Of a stretch of DNA of 64,000 nt, positions 8,833-16,540 are shown in pieces. The position numbers were made by a program, and so were the translations under genes. How positions within the stretch are numbered: position 1 is the stretch's first letter; every line of letters starts with the position of its first letter. The stretch covers positions 1,302,001-1,366,000 of the forward strand of contig CAVWAR010000017.1 in assembly GCA_963753075.1 (NCBI GenBank), given 5' to 3'. The notes beneath the pieces are model-generated. The model saw only the letters and a list, made by a program, of their open reading frames with translations. It made no database searches and had not been told where the DNA came from. This DNA is from Prado023 sp963753075 (GTDB taxonomy: Bacteria > Actinomycetota > Actinomycetes > S36-B12 > CAIYMF01).

Positions 8833-9483
8833 TCAGCGGGCTGCGCGAGCCAGCGACTCGGGGTCCGCGATGCTGATGTGACGTCGACCGAGCCGGACGC
8901 TGCCCTGGTCCTCGAGATGGCGAAGCACTCGGTTGGCGGTGGGGCGCGAGACACCCGCCATCGCCGCCAGGTCGTCCTGGGCCAGCGGGAGGGGCTCATC
9001 CGGAGTGAGCCCGAATGAGCACTGGCAGTCGAGAAGGCGTCTCGCGACGCGGTGCTCTGCGTCGAGGAACAATGCGTCGGCGAGCAGCGCAGACGTCCGC
9101 TCCAACCTCCTGGTGAGCGTCACGAGCAGCCACTCGGTCAGGTCGGGATGATCCGCTCGGAGGTCGTGGAACCGCGAGGCCAGGACGGCCAGGACATGGA
9201 CGTGATCGAGGGCCACCACCGTCGCGGTGTGATGGTGATCTGCACGGATGAGCCCGACCTCCCCGAACGCGTCAGGGGCCGCGATCAGGCCGACCGTGGC
9301 ATCGTCGCCATCCGGGGTGAGGACGTGGACGGCCACCCGGCCGAGGCGCAGCAGGAACAACGAGTCACAGGGATCGCCCTGGTGGAAGACCACTTCACCG
9401 GGACTGAACTCACGTGGCCGTCCAATCCGCGCCAACGCATCCTGCGTCTCGGCGGAGAGCGCTGGGAACACCTCTTCGTTCAC
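8833..9483 (-). CDS. Crp/Fnr-family transcription regulator
   Basis: The 216-residue protein has a cyclic-nucleotide-binding fold (residues about 10-125, with FSPGEVVFHQGDPCDSLF and FGEVGLIRADHHHTATV) and a C-terminal winged helix (LAQDDLAAMAGVSRPTANRV). In cAMP-binding Crp the phosphate-binding cassette carries Arg before the Ser/Thr-Ala pair. Here that place is His (HHHTAT), so cAMP binding is doubtful and another effector is likely. Convergent with the small membrane gene at 8455. Targets unknown. Confidence 0.88.
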   Translation of the reverse strand: MNEEVFPALSAETQDALARIGRPREFSPGEVVFHQGDPCDSLFLLRLGRVAVHVLTPDGDDATVGLIAAPDAFGEVGLIRADHHHTATVVALDHVHVLAVLASRFHDLRADHPDLTEWLLVTLTRRLERTSALLADALFLDAEHRVARRLLDCQCSFGLTPDEPLPLAQDDLAAMAGVSRPTANRVLRHLEDQGSVRLGRRHISIADPESLARAAR

Positions 9484-9574
9484 AACTCCATGGAATCACC
9501 AGCCTGCGGCCCGGACCAGTGCCAAGGGTCACCAGACGAGGCACCCACTCGCGGCGTTGCACCAGAGCCGAGAG

Positions 9575-10252
9575 TCACATGTCCGGGAACGGCGGGATCG
9601 AGATCGCCGGGAACGGCGAGATCGAGATCGCCGGTAACGGCGGGATCGACGGGAACGACGGGAACGCGATCGGCGAGATTGGCGAGATCGCCGGGGTCGT
9701 CCGGGTCGACGGGGTCGCCCGGGTCGACGGGATCGAGATCGACGGGATCGACGGGATCGACATGTCCATCGACGGGATCGACATGTCCATCGACGGGATC
9801 GACATTGCCGGCATCGACGGGACCGACATCGACGGGATCGGCGCGATCGAGATATCAGCGATCGACGGGATCGACGGGATCGACATGTCCGGGATGTACG
9901 GCAGCGCCGGACCTTCCAGCAGCCCCGAGTAGACCGACTCGGACACCGGCTCACCCACGTCGGACCCCACCGAGGGAACGACGGTCAGATCCGATTCACC
10001 GGTCGATGAGTTCTGCGTGAAAGCGAAGATCCCCGCCACCACCAGCATCAGCCCCAGCGCGCCGGCCAAGGCCCACGCCAACATCCGACGCCGTCCCTCC
10101 CGAACCGCCGGGGGTGCCTCCCCCTGGCCAGGAGGTGCCAACTCGATGTGCTCCCGCGGCGGAATACCCTCGGTCACGACATCCAGCGGGGGCATGTCCA
10201 CCAGGTGCGTCATTTCCGAAGCCCTGTTCGGCTCCTCGAACTTGGTAGCCAT
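9575..10252 (-). CDS. Single-pass membrane protein with Ile-Pro-Ser repeat tail
   Basis: The 225-residue protein has an acidic/Pro-rich N-terminal cytoplasmic part (residues 1-55), one transmembrane segment (MLAWALAGALGLMLVVAGIF), a short Ser/Val-rich stretch, and then about 110 residues built from degenerate (M/S/A)-(S/D)-I-P-(S/P) units, including SMDMSIP twice in tandem. The start is supported by GGGGAGG upstream of ATG 10252. The tail lacks charged residues except a few Asp/Arg, and looks like an extended Pro-rich wall or surface stalk. The plus strand is also open across the repeat, but only the minus frame gives a topogenic protein. Not a family I recognise. Confidence 0.65.
   Translation of the reverse strand: MATKFEEPNRASEMTHLVDMPPLDVVTEGIPPREHIELAPPGQGEAPPAVREGRRRMLAWALAGALGLMLVVAGIFAFTQNSSTGESDLTVVPSVGSDVGEPVSESVYSGLLEGPALPYIPDMSIPSIPSIADISIAPIPSMSVPSMPAMSIPSMDMSIPSMDMSIPSIPSISIPSTRATPSTRTTPAISPISPIAFPSFPSIPPLPAISISPFPAISIPPFPDM
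9761..9802. repeat. 21-bp tandem repeat in the Ile-Pro-Ser coding region
   Basis: The 21-bp unit (9761-9781) is repeated exactly at 9782-9802. It is the most regular part of a longer array (about 9590-9900) of ATCGACGGG-like units. The array has gained or lost units in codon register. Confidence 0.8.
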
Positions 10253-10421
10253 CTCAGCCTCCCCTCAACTGATCCCCCAACCCTTGGGGTCACTTCCATC
10301 GTCTGGCGACCGACCTCACCTCGCAATGCCCGCGCCTACACCCAGAATGTGCCCGGCACGACACTGCCGGGGCTGAGCACAGCGATCAGATGGCGACGAC
10401 GTGGGCGGGCAGAATCCGGCA

Positions 10422-10452
10422 CCTGGCGACCCGGTCGTGAGCCGGGTCCAGG
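10422..10452. other. Stable hairpin upstream of the DUF6326 gene
   Basis: CCTGG-(CG bulge)-ACCCGG pairs with CCGGGT-CCAGG around a 7-nt loop, giving 11 base pairs about 70 nt before the start at 10520. It could be an attenuator, or an upstream terminator insulating the gene. There is no T-run. Confidence 0.35.
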
Positions 10453-10519
10453 ACCATCGACCCTTCCGCCGCTGGGTGCGGTCTGGAGAAGGTTTTCAGT
10501 GGAATCGAACGGAGGAAAT

Positions 10520-10918
10520 GTGGCTGAGCAGAAGCACGTCGACGCCGGTCTTGTGGATCCGACGGTGAGTATCCGGGTGCTGCTTGCAGTCTTCTGGCTG
10601 TGTCACTTCATGCTGTGGACGTTCGGGGACATGCTCTCCCTGCTGCAGGAGATGGGCGAGCCTGTCACCGATTCATTGATCCTCATCGTTGCACCCACGA
10701 CCGCGATCGTGCAGGCCCTGACAGCGGTCTACTGCTTGGTCGGGCGGCCCGCCCACGTTCGGCTGGCGAACTTGATCCTTGCGCCCATGTACCTGCTTGC
10801 GAACATTGGCTTCTTCGTTGATGCCACCCAGGGCTGGGAGTACTACCTGGGGGTCTTCTACGTGCTTTTCAACGTGCTGACCATCTGGTACGCGTACAGG
10901 TGGCCCAAGAGCGAGTAG
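10520..10918 (+). CDS. DUF6326-like four-helix membrane protein
   Basis: The 132-residue protein has four hydrophobic segments (VSIRVLLAVFWLCHFMLW, LILIVAPTTAIVQALTAVY, LANLILAPMYLLANIGFF, YLGVFYVLFNVLTIWYAYRW) and ends in a short basic/acidic tail. The VSIRVLLxVFW opening and YRW end match my memory of the DUF6326 family. GGAGG at 10511-10515 with 4-nt spacing selects the GTG at 10520. Function unknown. Confidence 0.75.
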   Translation: MAEQKHVDAGLVDPTVSIRVLLAVFWLCHFMLWTFGDMLSLLQEMGEPVTDSLILIVAPTTAIVQALTAVYCLVGRPAHVRLANLILAPMYLLANIGFFVDATQGWEYYLGVFYVLFNVLTIWYAYRWPKSE

Positions 10919-10948
10919 GTCTGCACCGGCAGCGGGCCGAAGGGAACC

Positions 10949-11629
10949 TCAGGGGTCGCGGCGGGGGTGGGGTCGATCGCGTGTGCTGGATCGCTCCGCG
11001 CGATCGCGGACGCCTCGCAGCATCCGCTCGGTCATGACGAAGCTGACGACTGCGACCATCTCGACCATCGGACGTGCCGCGACGGTGTGGTAGCAGTAGC
11101 GCTCACGCACGATCAGCCGAGTGCGGTCCCAGGTCTGCGGGACGAGCACGAATGCCCAGGTGAAGTCGTAGGGAGCCCCCTGGTCATCGGTCGTGACCCG
11201 GCCCGTGGCTGAGATGCCTCCCTGAACGACCAGCGCCCGTGGCGGTTCGGCCACCACGACTGTCAGTGCCACGTCGGGGTGCAGCCGGAACTGGTCCCCG
11301 ATCCTCACGTCCTGCCACTGGTCGATGACCTCATCGGAGCTGTCCATCTGGCAGCCCGCGAGGTTCTCCAACCAGTCGTAGCTGTACAGCCCACCGCGGC
11401 CCTGGCCCATCTGGGCCAGCCACGGCCACACGTCCTCGATCCCCGCCCGGATCGTGATGGCACGAGTCGCCGTCAGGTCGGTCTGTGCGAGCAACTCGTC
11501 CCCTGGCAACCTCGTCGTGACCTCCTGCGGAGTGGCGCCCCATCGCAGCTGCCGGCCCCGCAGCACCAACGAGTAGGCAACGCCAACTGCCAGAGCACCA
11601 CGCGCGGCACGAAGCACGACTCCTCGCAC
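10949..11629 (-). CDS. SRPBCC (polyketide cyclase-like) family protein
   Basis: About 226 residues. After a hydrophobic N-terminal helix (ALAVGVAYSLVLRG) come START/SRPBCC features: TRAITIRAGIEDVWPWLAQMGQGRGGLYSYDWLENL, a beta-rich middle (LVVQGGISATG) and a C-terminal helix (MVEMVAVVSFVMTERMLRGV). Close relatives are annotated as SRPBCC proteins of unknown ligand. The GTG at 11629 is taken as start. A TTG at 11647 and a GTG at 11617 are alternatives, and no decisive ribosome site is visible. Confidence 0.78.
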   Translation of the reverse strand: MRGVVLRAARGALAVGVAYSLVLRGRQLRWGATPQEVTTRLPGDELLAQTDLTATRAITIRAGIEDVWPWLAQMGQGRGGLYSYDWLENLAGCQMDSSDEVIDQWQDVRIGDQFRLHPDVALTVVVAEPPRALVVQGGISATGRVTTDDQGAPYDFTWAFVLVPQTWDRTRLIVRERYCYHTVAARPMVEMVAVVSFVMTERMLRGVRDRAERSSTRDRPHPRRDP

Positions 11630-11852
11630 ACGTCCAGCCTGCCACAACCCGGTCGCCGCCGGACACCGGCCGGGGCGGCCCGGGCGGCGCTGATCGTGGA
11701 CCGCTCAGTTCCCGCCCCGGCTCACGGCTCGGTCCCGGGCCGGTGCGCTTGTTGACTGCGCGCCGTCGCTGGTCCGTAGGCGGATCAGTCGCTATCGTTC
11801 CCACCCCCCCCGGTGACGGGCTGTGGAAGCGAACGACACCGGGCGTCCCTGC

Positions 11853-11858
11853 TACGCT
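11853..11858 (+). promoter_or_regulatory. Extended -10 (TGc-TACGCT) of a leaderless gene
   Basis: TACGCT with an upstream TG (11850-11851) ends 6 nt before the GTG at 11865. This places the transcription start at the codon. Confidence 0.55.
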
Positions 11859-11864
11859 CCGCCG

Positions 11865-12482
11865 GTGAGGCAGGGGCCCGTGCAGCCGTTGGGCAGGGAC
11901 CAGATCGACGTTGTGGCGGGAATGCTCTCCCGGGCCTTCGACGACGACCCGATCTGGTCGGCCCTCTGGCCGGACGCCGAAAGGCGTGCCCCGCAACTGC
12001 AACGGATGTTCGCCGCGCTCGCCCGGACCTCGATGGCTGCTGGTGGGTACGCCACCACCCTCGATGGGGAACGTGGCGCATCGTTGTGGCTGCCTCCCGG
12101 CCGGGGTATGGGGATCAGCGCCGTGGTCCGTTCCCGGTTCGCGATGCCGCGGATGATCCTGCGCATGTCGCGGGGCGAGGCCCGGTCACTTCGGGCCATG
12201 GTCACGCTGTTGGACAAGCGCCATGCTGCCCTCGTGCCCGAGCCCCACTGGTACCTGTGGGTCGTCGGCGTCGAGCCGCACCTGCACGGGCAGGGGCTCG
12301 GCACGCTCCTCGTCCGGGACGGGTTGGCGCAGGCCGACCGGGACGGCACTCCCGTCTATCTCGAGACGGAGACCGCTGGCAACGTGAGCTACTACGAGGG
12401 GCACGGCTTCAGGGTTGTGGAGGAACTCATGGCGCCCGGGGTCGGCGTGCCGCTCTGGCTCATGGTGCACCGACCCGCCTGA
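11865..12482 (+). CDS. GNAT-family N-acetyltransferase
   Basis: The 205-residue protein has the acetyl-CoA motif A in VVGVEPHLHGQGLGTLLV (Q-x-x-G-x-G) and the C-terminal motif B region VYLETETAGNVSYYEGHGF. The N-terminal part (VAGMLSRAFDDDPIWSALWPD) resembles the actinobacterial GNATs with an N-terminal helical substrate domain. The GTG at 11865 is preferred over the GTG at 11823 because an extended -10 lies exactly 6 nt upstream and family members start near this point. Substrate unknown. Confidence 0.88.
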   Translation: MRQGPVQPLGRDQIDVVAGMLSRAFDDDPIWSALWPDAERRAPQLQRMFAALARTSMAAGGYATTLDGERGASLWLPPGRGMGISAVVRSRFAMPRMILRMSRGEARSLRAMVTLLDKRHAALVPEPHWYLWVVGVEPHLHGQGLGTLLVRDGLAQADRDGTPVYLETETAGNVSYYEGHGFRVVEELMAPGVGVPLWLMVHRPA

Positions 12483-12693
12483 GTCCCAAAGGCCGACGAC
12501 TGTTGTTCCGCCCGGCCGTTGAGCATCCAGTCTGTGAGGCCGGACCTGCCCACCACTGGTCGACTGGCCCAAGGACGCCCGTCCGCCGGGAGGCGGAGTC
12601 GAGCGTCAGCCCCTGGACCAGCACCGACACGACGATGATCACGAACACCACCGAGCAGATCCCCCACGCGGCCCCGAGCCCGTAGGTGGATGC
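12460..12693 (-). pseudogene. C-terminal remnant of a cation:proton antiporter
   Basis: The minus frame reads STYGLGAAWGICSVVFVIIV then VSVLVQGLTLDSASRRTGVLG. This is the pattern of the last transmembrane segment and tail of CPA1/NhaP-type antiporters (VFVxVxVSVLVQGxTL..ARR). No start or upstream part exists; the frame begins right after the stop of the cysteine-synthase-like gene. Read as a deletion remnant lying between convergent genes. Confidence 0.4.
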
Positions 12694-13626
12694 TCAGCCG
12701 TATATCTCGCCTCCGAGGTACTTGAGCCCGCTGTCACAGGACAGGGTCACGACTCGATGCCCAGGCCCGAGTTCGACCGCGAGCTCGATCGCGGCGGCGA
12801 CATTCAGACCGGTTGACCCTCCTGCGAAGATCCCCTCCGTGCGAGCAAGCCGGCGACACATCGCGAAGGCGCGTTCCTGCTCGACGACTCGAACCTCCGC
12901 CAGCGCCGAGCGGTCGACAAACGGCGGATCAGGGAACACCGCAACACCCTCCACGCGGTGGGCACCCGGGGCTCCCGTGGTGAGCAGCTGCGACTCCGCC
13001 GGCTCAACGGCAACCGCCCTCGGGGTGACGCCGGAGGCTCGCAGCCCATCCAGCGTGCCCATGATTGCCCCGCCCGTGCCGACAGCCACGCAGAGCACGT
13101 CGACGTCGCCGTCGAGTCCGACCGCGATCTCGGTCCCCAGCGTGGCGTAGCCCCGGCGCACATCGGGCGAGCCGAACTGGTCGGCGTAGTAGTGCCCCGG
13201 CTCTTCGGCCAGGGCATGCGCCCGAGCCCGCATCCGCCCGGCGAGCTCAGGGGTGATGCCGGCACCGTGGCTGGGCTCGGTCAGGACAGTGGCGCCAAAC
13301 GCCTCCATGGCCTGCTTCTTGCTGTTCGAGAACGCGTCAGAGAACACCGCCGTGAAGTTCAGGCCCAGGACGGCGCAGACGAAGGCCAAGGAGGTGCCGG
13401 TGCTGCCGCCGGTGTACTCGACGATGGTGTCGCCGGGCGCGACATCCCCACGTTCGAGAGCGCCGGTGACAACGGACACCGCCATCCGGTCCTTGTACGA
13501 TCCGGTCGGATTGGCGCCCTCGACCTTGACCCAGACCTCGGCCGCACCGTTGGGCACCGATGCGCCCAGACGTACCAAGGGCGTACCCCCGATCGCCTCC
13601 AGCACGCCGCCGACGTGGCTGCTCAT
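12694..13626 (-). CDS. PLP-dependent cysteine synthase family protein
   Basis: The 310-residue protein has fold type II PLP enzyme signatures: IGGTPLVRL at the N-terminus, the PLP-lysine motif NPTGSYKDRMA, the substrate loop YTGGSTGTSLAF, the phosphate-cupping GTGGAIMGTLDG, and the C-terminal GIFAGGSTGLNVAAA. O-acetylserine or O-phosphoserine sulfhydrylase activity is inferred; the Tyr in GSYKDR replaces the usual Val/Phe/Ile. The ATG at 13626 places the conserved SSHVGGVLEAIGGTPLV at the N-terminus; a longer frame to 13698 adds unconserved residues. A TATCGT hexamer lies upstream. Confidence 0.87.
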   Translation of the reverse strand: MSSHVGGVLEAIGGTPLVRLGASVPNGAAEVWVKVEGANPTGSYKDRMAVSVVTGALERGDVAPGDTIVEYTGGSTGTSLAFVCAVLGLNFTAVFSDAFSNSKKQAMEAFGATVLTEPSHGAGITPELAGRMRARAHALAEEPGHYYADQFGSPDVRRGYATLGTEIAVGLDGDVDVLCVAVGTGGAIMGTLDGLRASGVTPRAVAVEPAESQLLTTGAPGAHRVEGVAVFPDPPFVDRSALAEVRVVEQERAFAMCRRLARTEGIFAGGSTGLNVAAAIELAVELGPGHRVVTLSCDSGLKYLGGEIYG

Positions 13627-13956
13627 GCGGGCACCATCCGGCGCACGATACTCCCCGCTGGGTGCGATCGACGGTGCGCCGCGGGTTCGCCGGGCCACGG
13701 GCTTGTCGTGGCTCGCTACCGTCCCTGACAGTGCCGGCGAGCTCGGCGAGGATCACTGACCGGGGCGCTCCAATGCCTCCGGATTGCTGAACTCATGTGC
13801 CCGTGGCCGAAGTGGCGCGCAGGTTCGCGATGGTACCCCGGTGCCCAGGGTACGTGACCGCCATCGTCACCCTCGCGAGGCCGACCTGGCCGAACAGGTG
13901 GGCAGCTGCCCTACAGCGTGATCGGAGGTCGACGGCGATCAAGGCAGCGCGCAGGC
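13627..13956. other. Intergenic stretch without a supported gene
   Basis: No frame with coding character was found here. It contains a hairpin GTACCC-(9 nt)-GGGTAC at 13833-13853. Confidence 0.5.
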
Positions 13957-14367
13957 TCAGCACTCGTTCTCGACGGCGTCCAACAGGGCCTGGGTCGAGG
14001 TCCTCAGGCCCTCCAGGGCGGGACCTGCCTGCTGGGCGGCCGCGCCCAGGTTGAGGTTGGCGGCCTCGTCCACCACGGCGCCCACCTGCTGCAGCGATTC
14101 CTCAACGGCAGCGGTCTGGTCGGAGAACTCGGCGCGCGCCGAGTCGAGAAGGGTACCGACCTGCGTCGAGAAGTCCTCGTAGCGCTGGGTCAGGACATCA
14201 GTGCCCTCGGCCAGGATGTCTGTGCTCACCAGCACATCGAAGGATGTCTGGGTCGCACTGACCTCGTCGCAGTAGCTGGGCTCACTCGAGCATCCGGCCA
14301 GCCCCAGCGACGACACACTGAGCAGGGCAGCAGCAACGGGCAGCGTGCACTTCCTCAAGATTCCCAT
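13957..14367 (-). CDS. Small helical lipoprotein
   Basis: The 136-residue protein has a signal peptide with lipobox LAGCSS (Cys about 26), then SYCDEV and an almost all-helical body rich in Ala, Gln, Thr and acidic residues (amphipathic heptads such as FSTQVGTLLDSARAEF). It ends ALLDAVENEC, leaving two further cysteines that could pair. This type of small actinobacterial cell-surface lipoprotein has no assigned function. The start is leaderless: TAGCGT at 14379-14374, then 6 nt, then ATG. Confidence 0.75.
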   Translation of the reverse strand: MGILRKCTLPVAAALLSVSSLGLAGCSSEPSYCDEVSATQTSFDVLVSTDILAEGTDVLTQRYEDFSTQVGTLLDSARAEFSDQTAAVEESLQQVGAVVDEAANLNLGAAAQQAGPALEGLRTSTQALLDAVENEC

Positions 14368-14373
14368 CCTTGC

Positions 14374-14379
14374 ACGCTA
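14374..14379 (-). promoter_or_regulatory. Leaderless -10 (TAGCGT)
   Basis: On the minus strand TAGCGT is followed by 6 nt and the ATG at 14367. Confidence 0.5.
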
Positions 14380-14431
14380 GCAGGGTGGCCGGACCGATCC
14401 GATTTGGCCCTACAGCGGCTGACCGCGTCGA

Positions 14432-14461
14432 GCACCCGGCGTGAGCCCCCGACGAGGGGGC
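14432..14461. repeat. Copy B of the 17-nt dispersed repeat with hairpin
   Basis: Identical over 17 nt to 4481-4497. Here it continues into a stem GCCCCC-GACGA-GGGGGC upstream of the helical lipoprotein gene. Confidence 0.4.
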
Positions 14462-14579
14462 CAGGCGGCTGATGGCGTCTGCTGACCGTCACGGGAACGG
14501 GAATGTCGTACGCAAGTCCCACGCGTGCGGCCACACCGGGTAGACCGACGGTGCCAGGGTCATGGCCGGGGGTCGAGCG

Positions 14580-14979
14580 CTACTGGTCCGCCGGGATCGC
14601 GGTCAGAACGAGGGCATCAGCGGGCGCCCACTCGTGGTTGGGGGTAGCTTCCTCGACTCTGCCGACCGCCACCAGACCGGGTCCGCCTGCGGTCAGACTG
14701 TCCAGGTACCCGATCTCCCCGGTGTCGAACAATGGGCCGAGGTCCGCCCGGGCCAGCAGCCACGACATCAACCATGCCCTGGGCACCGTCACCGCCCAGG
14801 GCCGCGCCCATCGATCGCGACCATGTCACGTCCGGGCCTGTGACGGTCGACGTAGCAGCGGTGGGCTCGGGCGTCGCGCTGGCCTCAGATCCGCCATCAC
14901 TGCCCGACGAGCACGCCGCGAGCACCAGCGACGCTGCCGACACGGCGATGACTCCCAACCTCCCCAGATTCCCCGACAT
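14580..14979 (-). pseudogene. Lipoprotein gene with an internal frameshift
   Basis: The start at 14979 is strong (GGAGGAGGT 5 nt upstream) and codes a signal peptide with lipobox LAACSS followed by a Ser/Thr/Glu linker and DVTWSRSMGAALGGD. Near 14745-14755 coding character jumps to another frame, which reads ARADLGPLFDTGEIGYLDSL and continues to a normal stop at 14580. Each part alone looks coding (GC-rich third positions), so one indel separates them. It is either a recent mutation or a sequence error. Confidence 0.55.
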
Positions 14980-15035
14980 GACCAACCTCCTCCACCGGCC
15001 GATCCTCCCCCGATACCGATTCCTACTATCAGCAT

Positions 15036-15281
15036 CTACCCGACCCACAGCCCGGACAGGAGCCGAAAGGCACCACCCTCCGAGAGTTCACCGACCTCAT
15101 CAGGCCACCGGGACGCCTTGGACCGGCCGAGCGCACATGACCCGCAGCCGCCCGTCTCGGGACCCTCAGCGATCGCCGACGTGGTGAATCGGACCAAGAT
15201 GATCGCGTCGGCGCCGAGGGACTCGGCAGAGGCAGACATCCGCTTCATGGACTCCTCGCGGGCCTCAGTGCGCGCTGGTCG
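15036..15281 (-). pseudogene. Remnant of a YbjQ/UPF0145-like heavy-metal-binding protein
   Basis: The frame reads TEAREESMKRMSASAESLGA then DAIILVRFTTSAIAEG, which matches the conserved C-terminal helix-strand of YbjQ proteins (A.ERM...A..LGADAVIGVRFDTS). The N-terminal beta-strands are missing; an in-frame stop is reached just upstream (about 15281). The expected upstream sequence is not found in another frame. Confidence 0.4.
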
Positions 15282-15360
15282 TCACCGTCGATGAGGTGGA
15301 CGAGGCGGTGTTCCCCCCTCGAGGGCGTCGAGGTCAGCGCGGGACATCACGACCGCATCG

Positions 15361-15519
15361 CTACGGCCTCTGACTTCGTGGGCCTCCGTCCCCATCCCCG
15401 TCGTCGTCAGCGTCGTAGGCAACTCTGGCCTGCTGGAACACCGACCGAGCCCACTCCAACTTGGCATCGTCGGACATCGTGGACCAGTCGCTCGGGGGTT
15501 GGATGTCAGTGCGCCCCAT
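15361..15519 (-). CDS. Possible 52-residue acidic protein
   Basis: ATG at 15519 opens a short frame, MGRTDIQPPSDWSTMSDDAK onward, with a helical LEWARSVFQQARVAY stretch and an Asp/Gly-rich end. Codon usage is natural for this genome and CACGAT stands 6 nt before the ATG, a weak leaderless -10. No homologue recognised. It lies in a decayed stretch, so it may be a surviving small gene or a fragment. Confidence 0.35.
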   Translation of the reverse strand: MGRTDIQPPSDWSTMSDDAKLEWARSVFQQARVAYDADDDGDGDGGPRSQRP

Positions 15520-15633
15520 GTGCCCATCGTGCCACGGCGGCTGTCAGCAGCGCCACGAGCACCCCGATCCGGTGGCGCGGCTGGGTCGGAGGCGCCGCGA
15601 CTCTCGCGTCGATCTGTAGCCCTCGCTCCGTTG

Positions 15634-16521
15634 TCACTCCTCGGGTTCTGACGCCCTGGGCTCGACGCCCTGGCCACCGAGCCCAAGACTGTCCCGATTC
15701 GCCTCGGCAGCGGCCCACAAGGTCTGCTGGCTGGTCTCGGCGGCGGCCCGCAGGGACTGCCGGCTGATCTCAGCAGCCGCGTACAACCGATCCTTGGCTC
15801 GGATGTCCTTCACCCGCGTCGAGTTCTCCTGCCACCAATCACGCGCAGCCTCCTTGCGGCGGCGGGCACCCTCCTCGCTGGATGCGTCCTCGTCGCCCGG
15901 CAGCGGTGGGATCTCGACCCGGATCTCGCGTCGGAGCTGCGCGTCTCCATTGAGTTCAAGGCCGTCGCCGCTCCAGAAGCTCCCCGGGTCGTACCAGTTC
16001 TCCGGGCGCTCCGATGTGTCGATCAGCCCCATCTGGGCGTATGTCCTTGCCACGACCTGGGCGCAGAACATCGTCTCGAGCGAGGCCCGGCTGCGGGTGC
16101 GCCCCTTCACCCAACTACCGGCCAGTTTCGGGGCAGTGGGGAAGGGCGTCCCGTCAAGACGCGCGATGGTCTTCAACACCGCGTCCTCCACCTGTGGGGT
16201 GATCTCCGCCTCGAGCTGACGCATCCAGGCCAACTGGTTGTACTTGTCGTGCCACGTCCGCACAGCCTCGTGCAGGCTGTGCAGCTGCACGCCGCGTTGG
16301 TGCGCACCTGTCCACACGTCCTCCAGCGAACGACCAAGCTCCGCGTGCCACATCAAGGGCGGCAGGTCCTCAAGCACCACTGCCATCCCGACATGGTTCA
16401 CCGGCGCGTTGGTGGCCACCCGGATCGCCGCGTCCGCGACACTGCGCCCCCGGAAGAGCCAGACGTCTCCGGTGCGCGTGTGGGCCAGGGCCTCGTCCAG
16501 TGTGATGGTTGTCTCGTCCAT
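15634..16521 (-). CDS. Papain-like (YiiX/NlpC-type) cysteine hydrolase with C-terminal 11-residue repeats
   Basis: 295 residues. The N-terminal two thirds has the permuted papain-like pattern: GDVWLFRG..., VNHVGMAVVL with the catalytic His, MWHAELG, and a downstream TMFCAQVVARTYAQMGL with the probable nucleophile Cys. Family members cleave amide or thioester bonds in wall peptides or lipids; the substrate here is unknown. The last about 45 residues contain three 11-residue units of the form L-x-A-A-A-E-x-x-x-x-S/T. A 19-nt spacer separates the gene from a divergent small gene, and the -10 elements overlap. Confidence 0.72.
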   Translation of the reverse strand: MDETTITLDEALAHTRTGDVWLFRGRSVADAAIRVATNAPVNHVGMAVVLEDLPPLMWHAELGRSLEDVWTGAHQRGVQLHSLHEAVRTWHDKYNQLAWMRQLEAEITPQVEDAVLKTIARLDGTPFPTAPKLAGSWVKGRTRSRASLETMFCAQVVARTYAQMGLIDTSERPENWYDPGSFWSGDGLELNGDAQLRREIRVEIPPLPGDEDASSEEGARRRKEAARDWWQENSTRVKDIRAKDRLYAAAEISRQSLRAAAETSQQTLWAAAEANRDSLGLGGQGVEPRASEPEE

Positions 16522-16528
16522 GAAGCGC

Positions 16529-16535
16529 TAGGGTA
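16529..16535. promoter_or_regulatory. Overlapping divergent -10 hexamers
   Basis: TAGGGT (16529-16534) is followed by 6 nt and the plus ATG at 16541. Its complement shifted by one base, TACCCT (16535-16530), is followed by 8 nt and the minus ATG at 16521. RNA polymerase can probably serve only one gene at a time. Confidence 0.5.
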
Positions 16536-16540
16536 CGGCC

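Noticed and set aside
9414..9932. Plus-strand frame across the repeat region (GIDGIDMS repeats)
   Set aside because: It begins inside the Crp gene, has no signal, membrane segment or ribosome site, while the minus frame has all of them.
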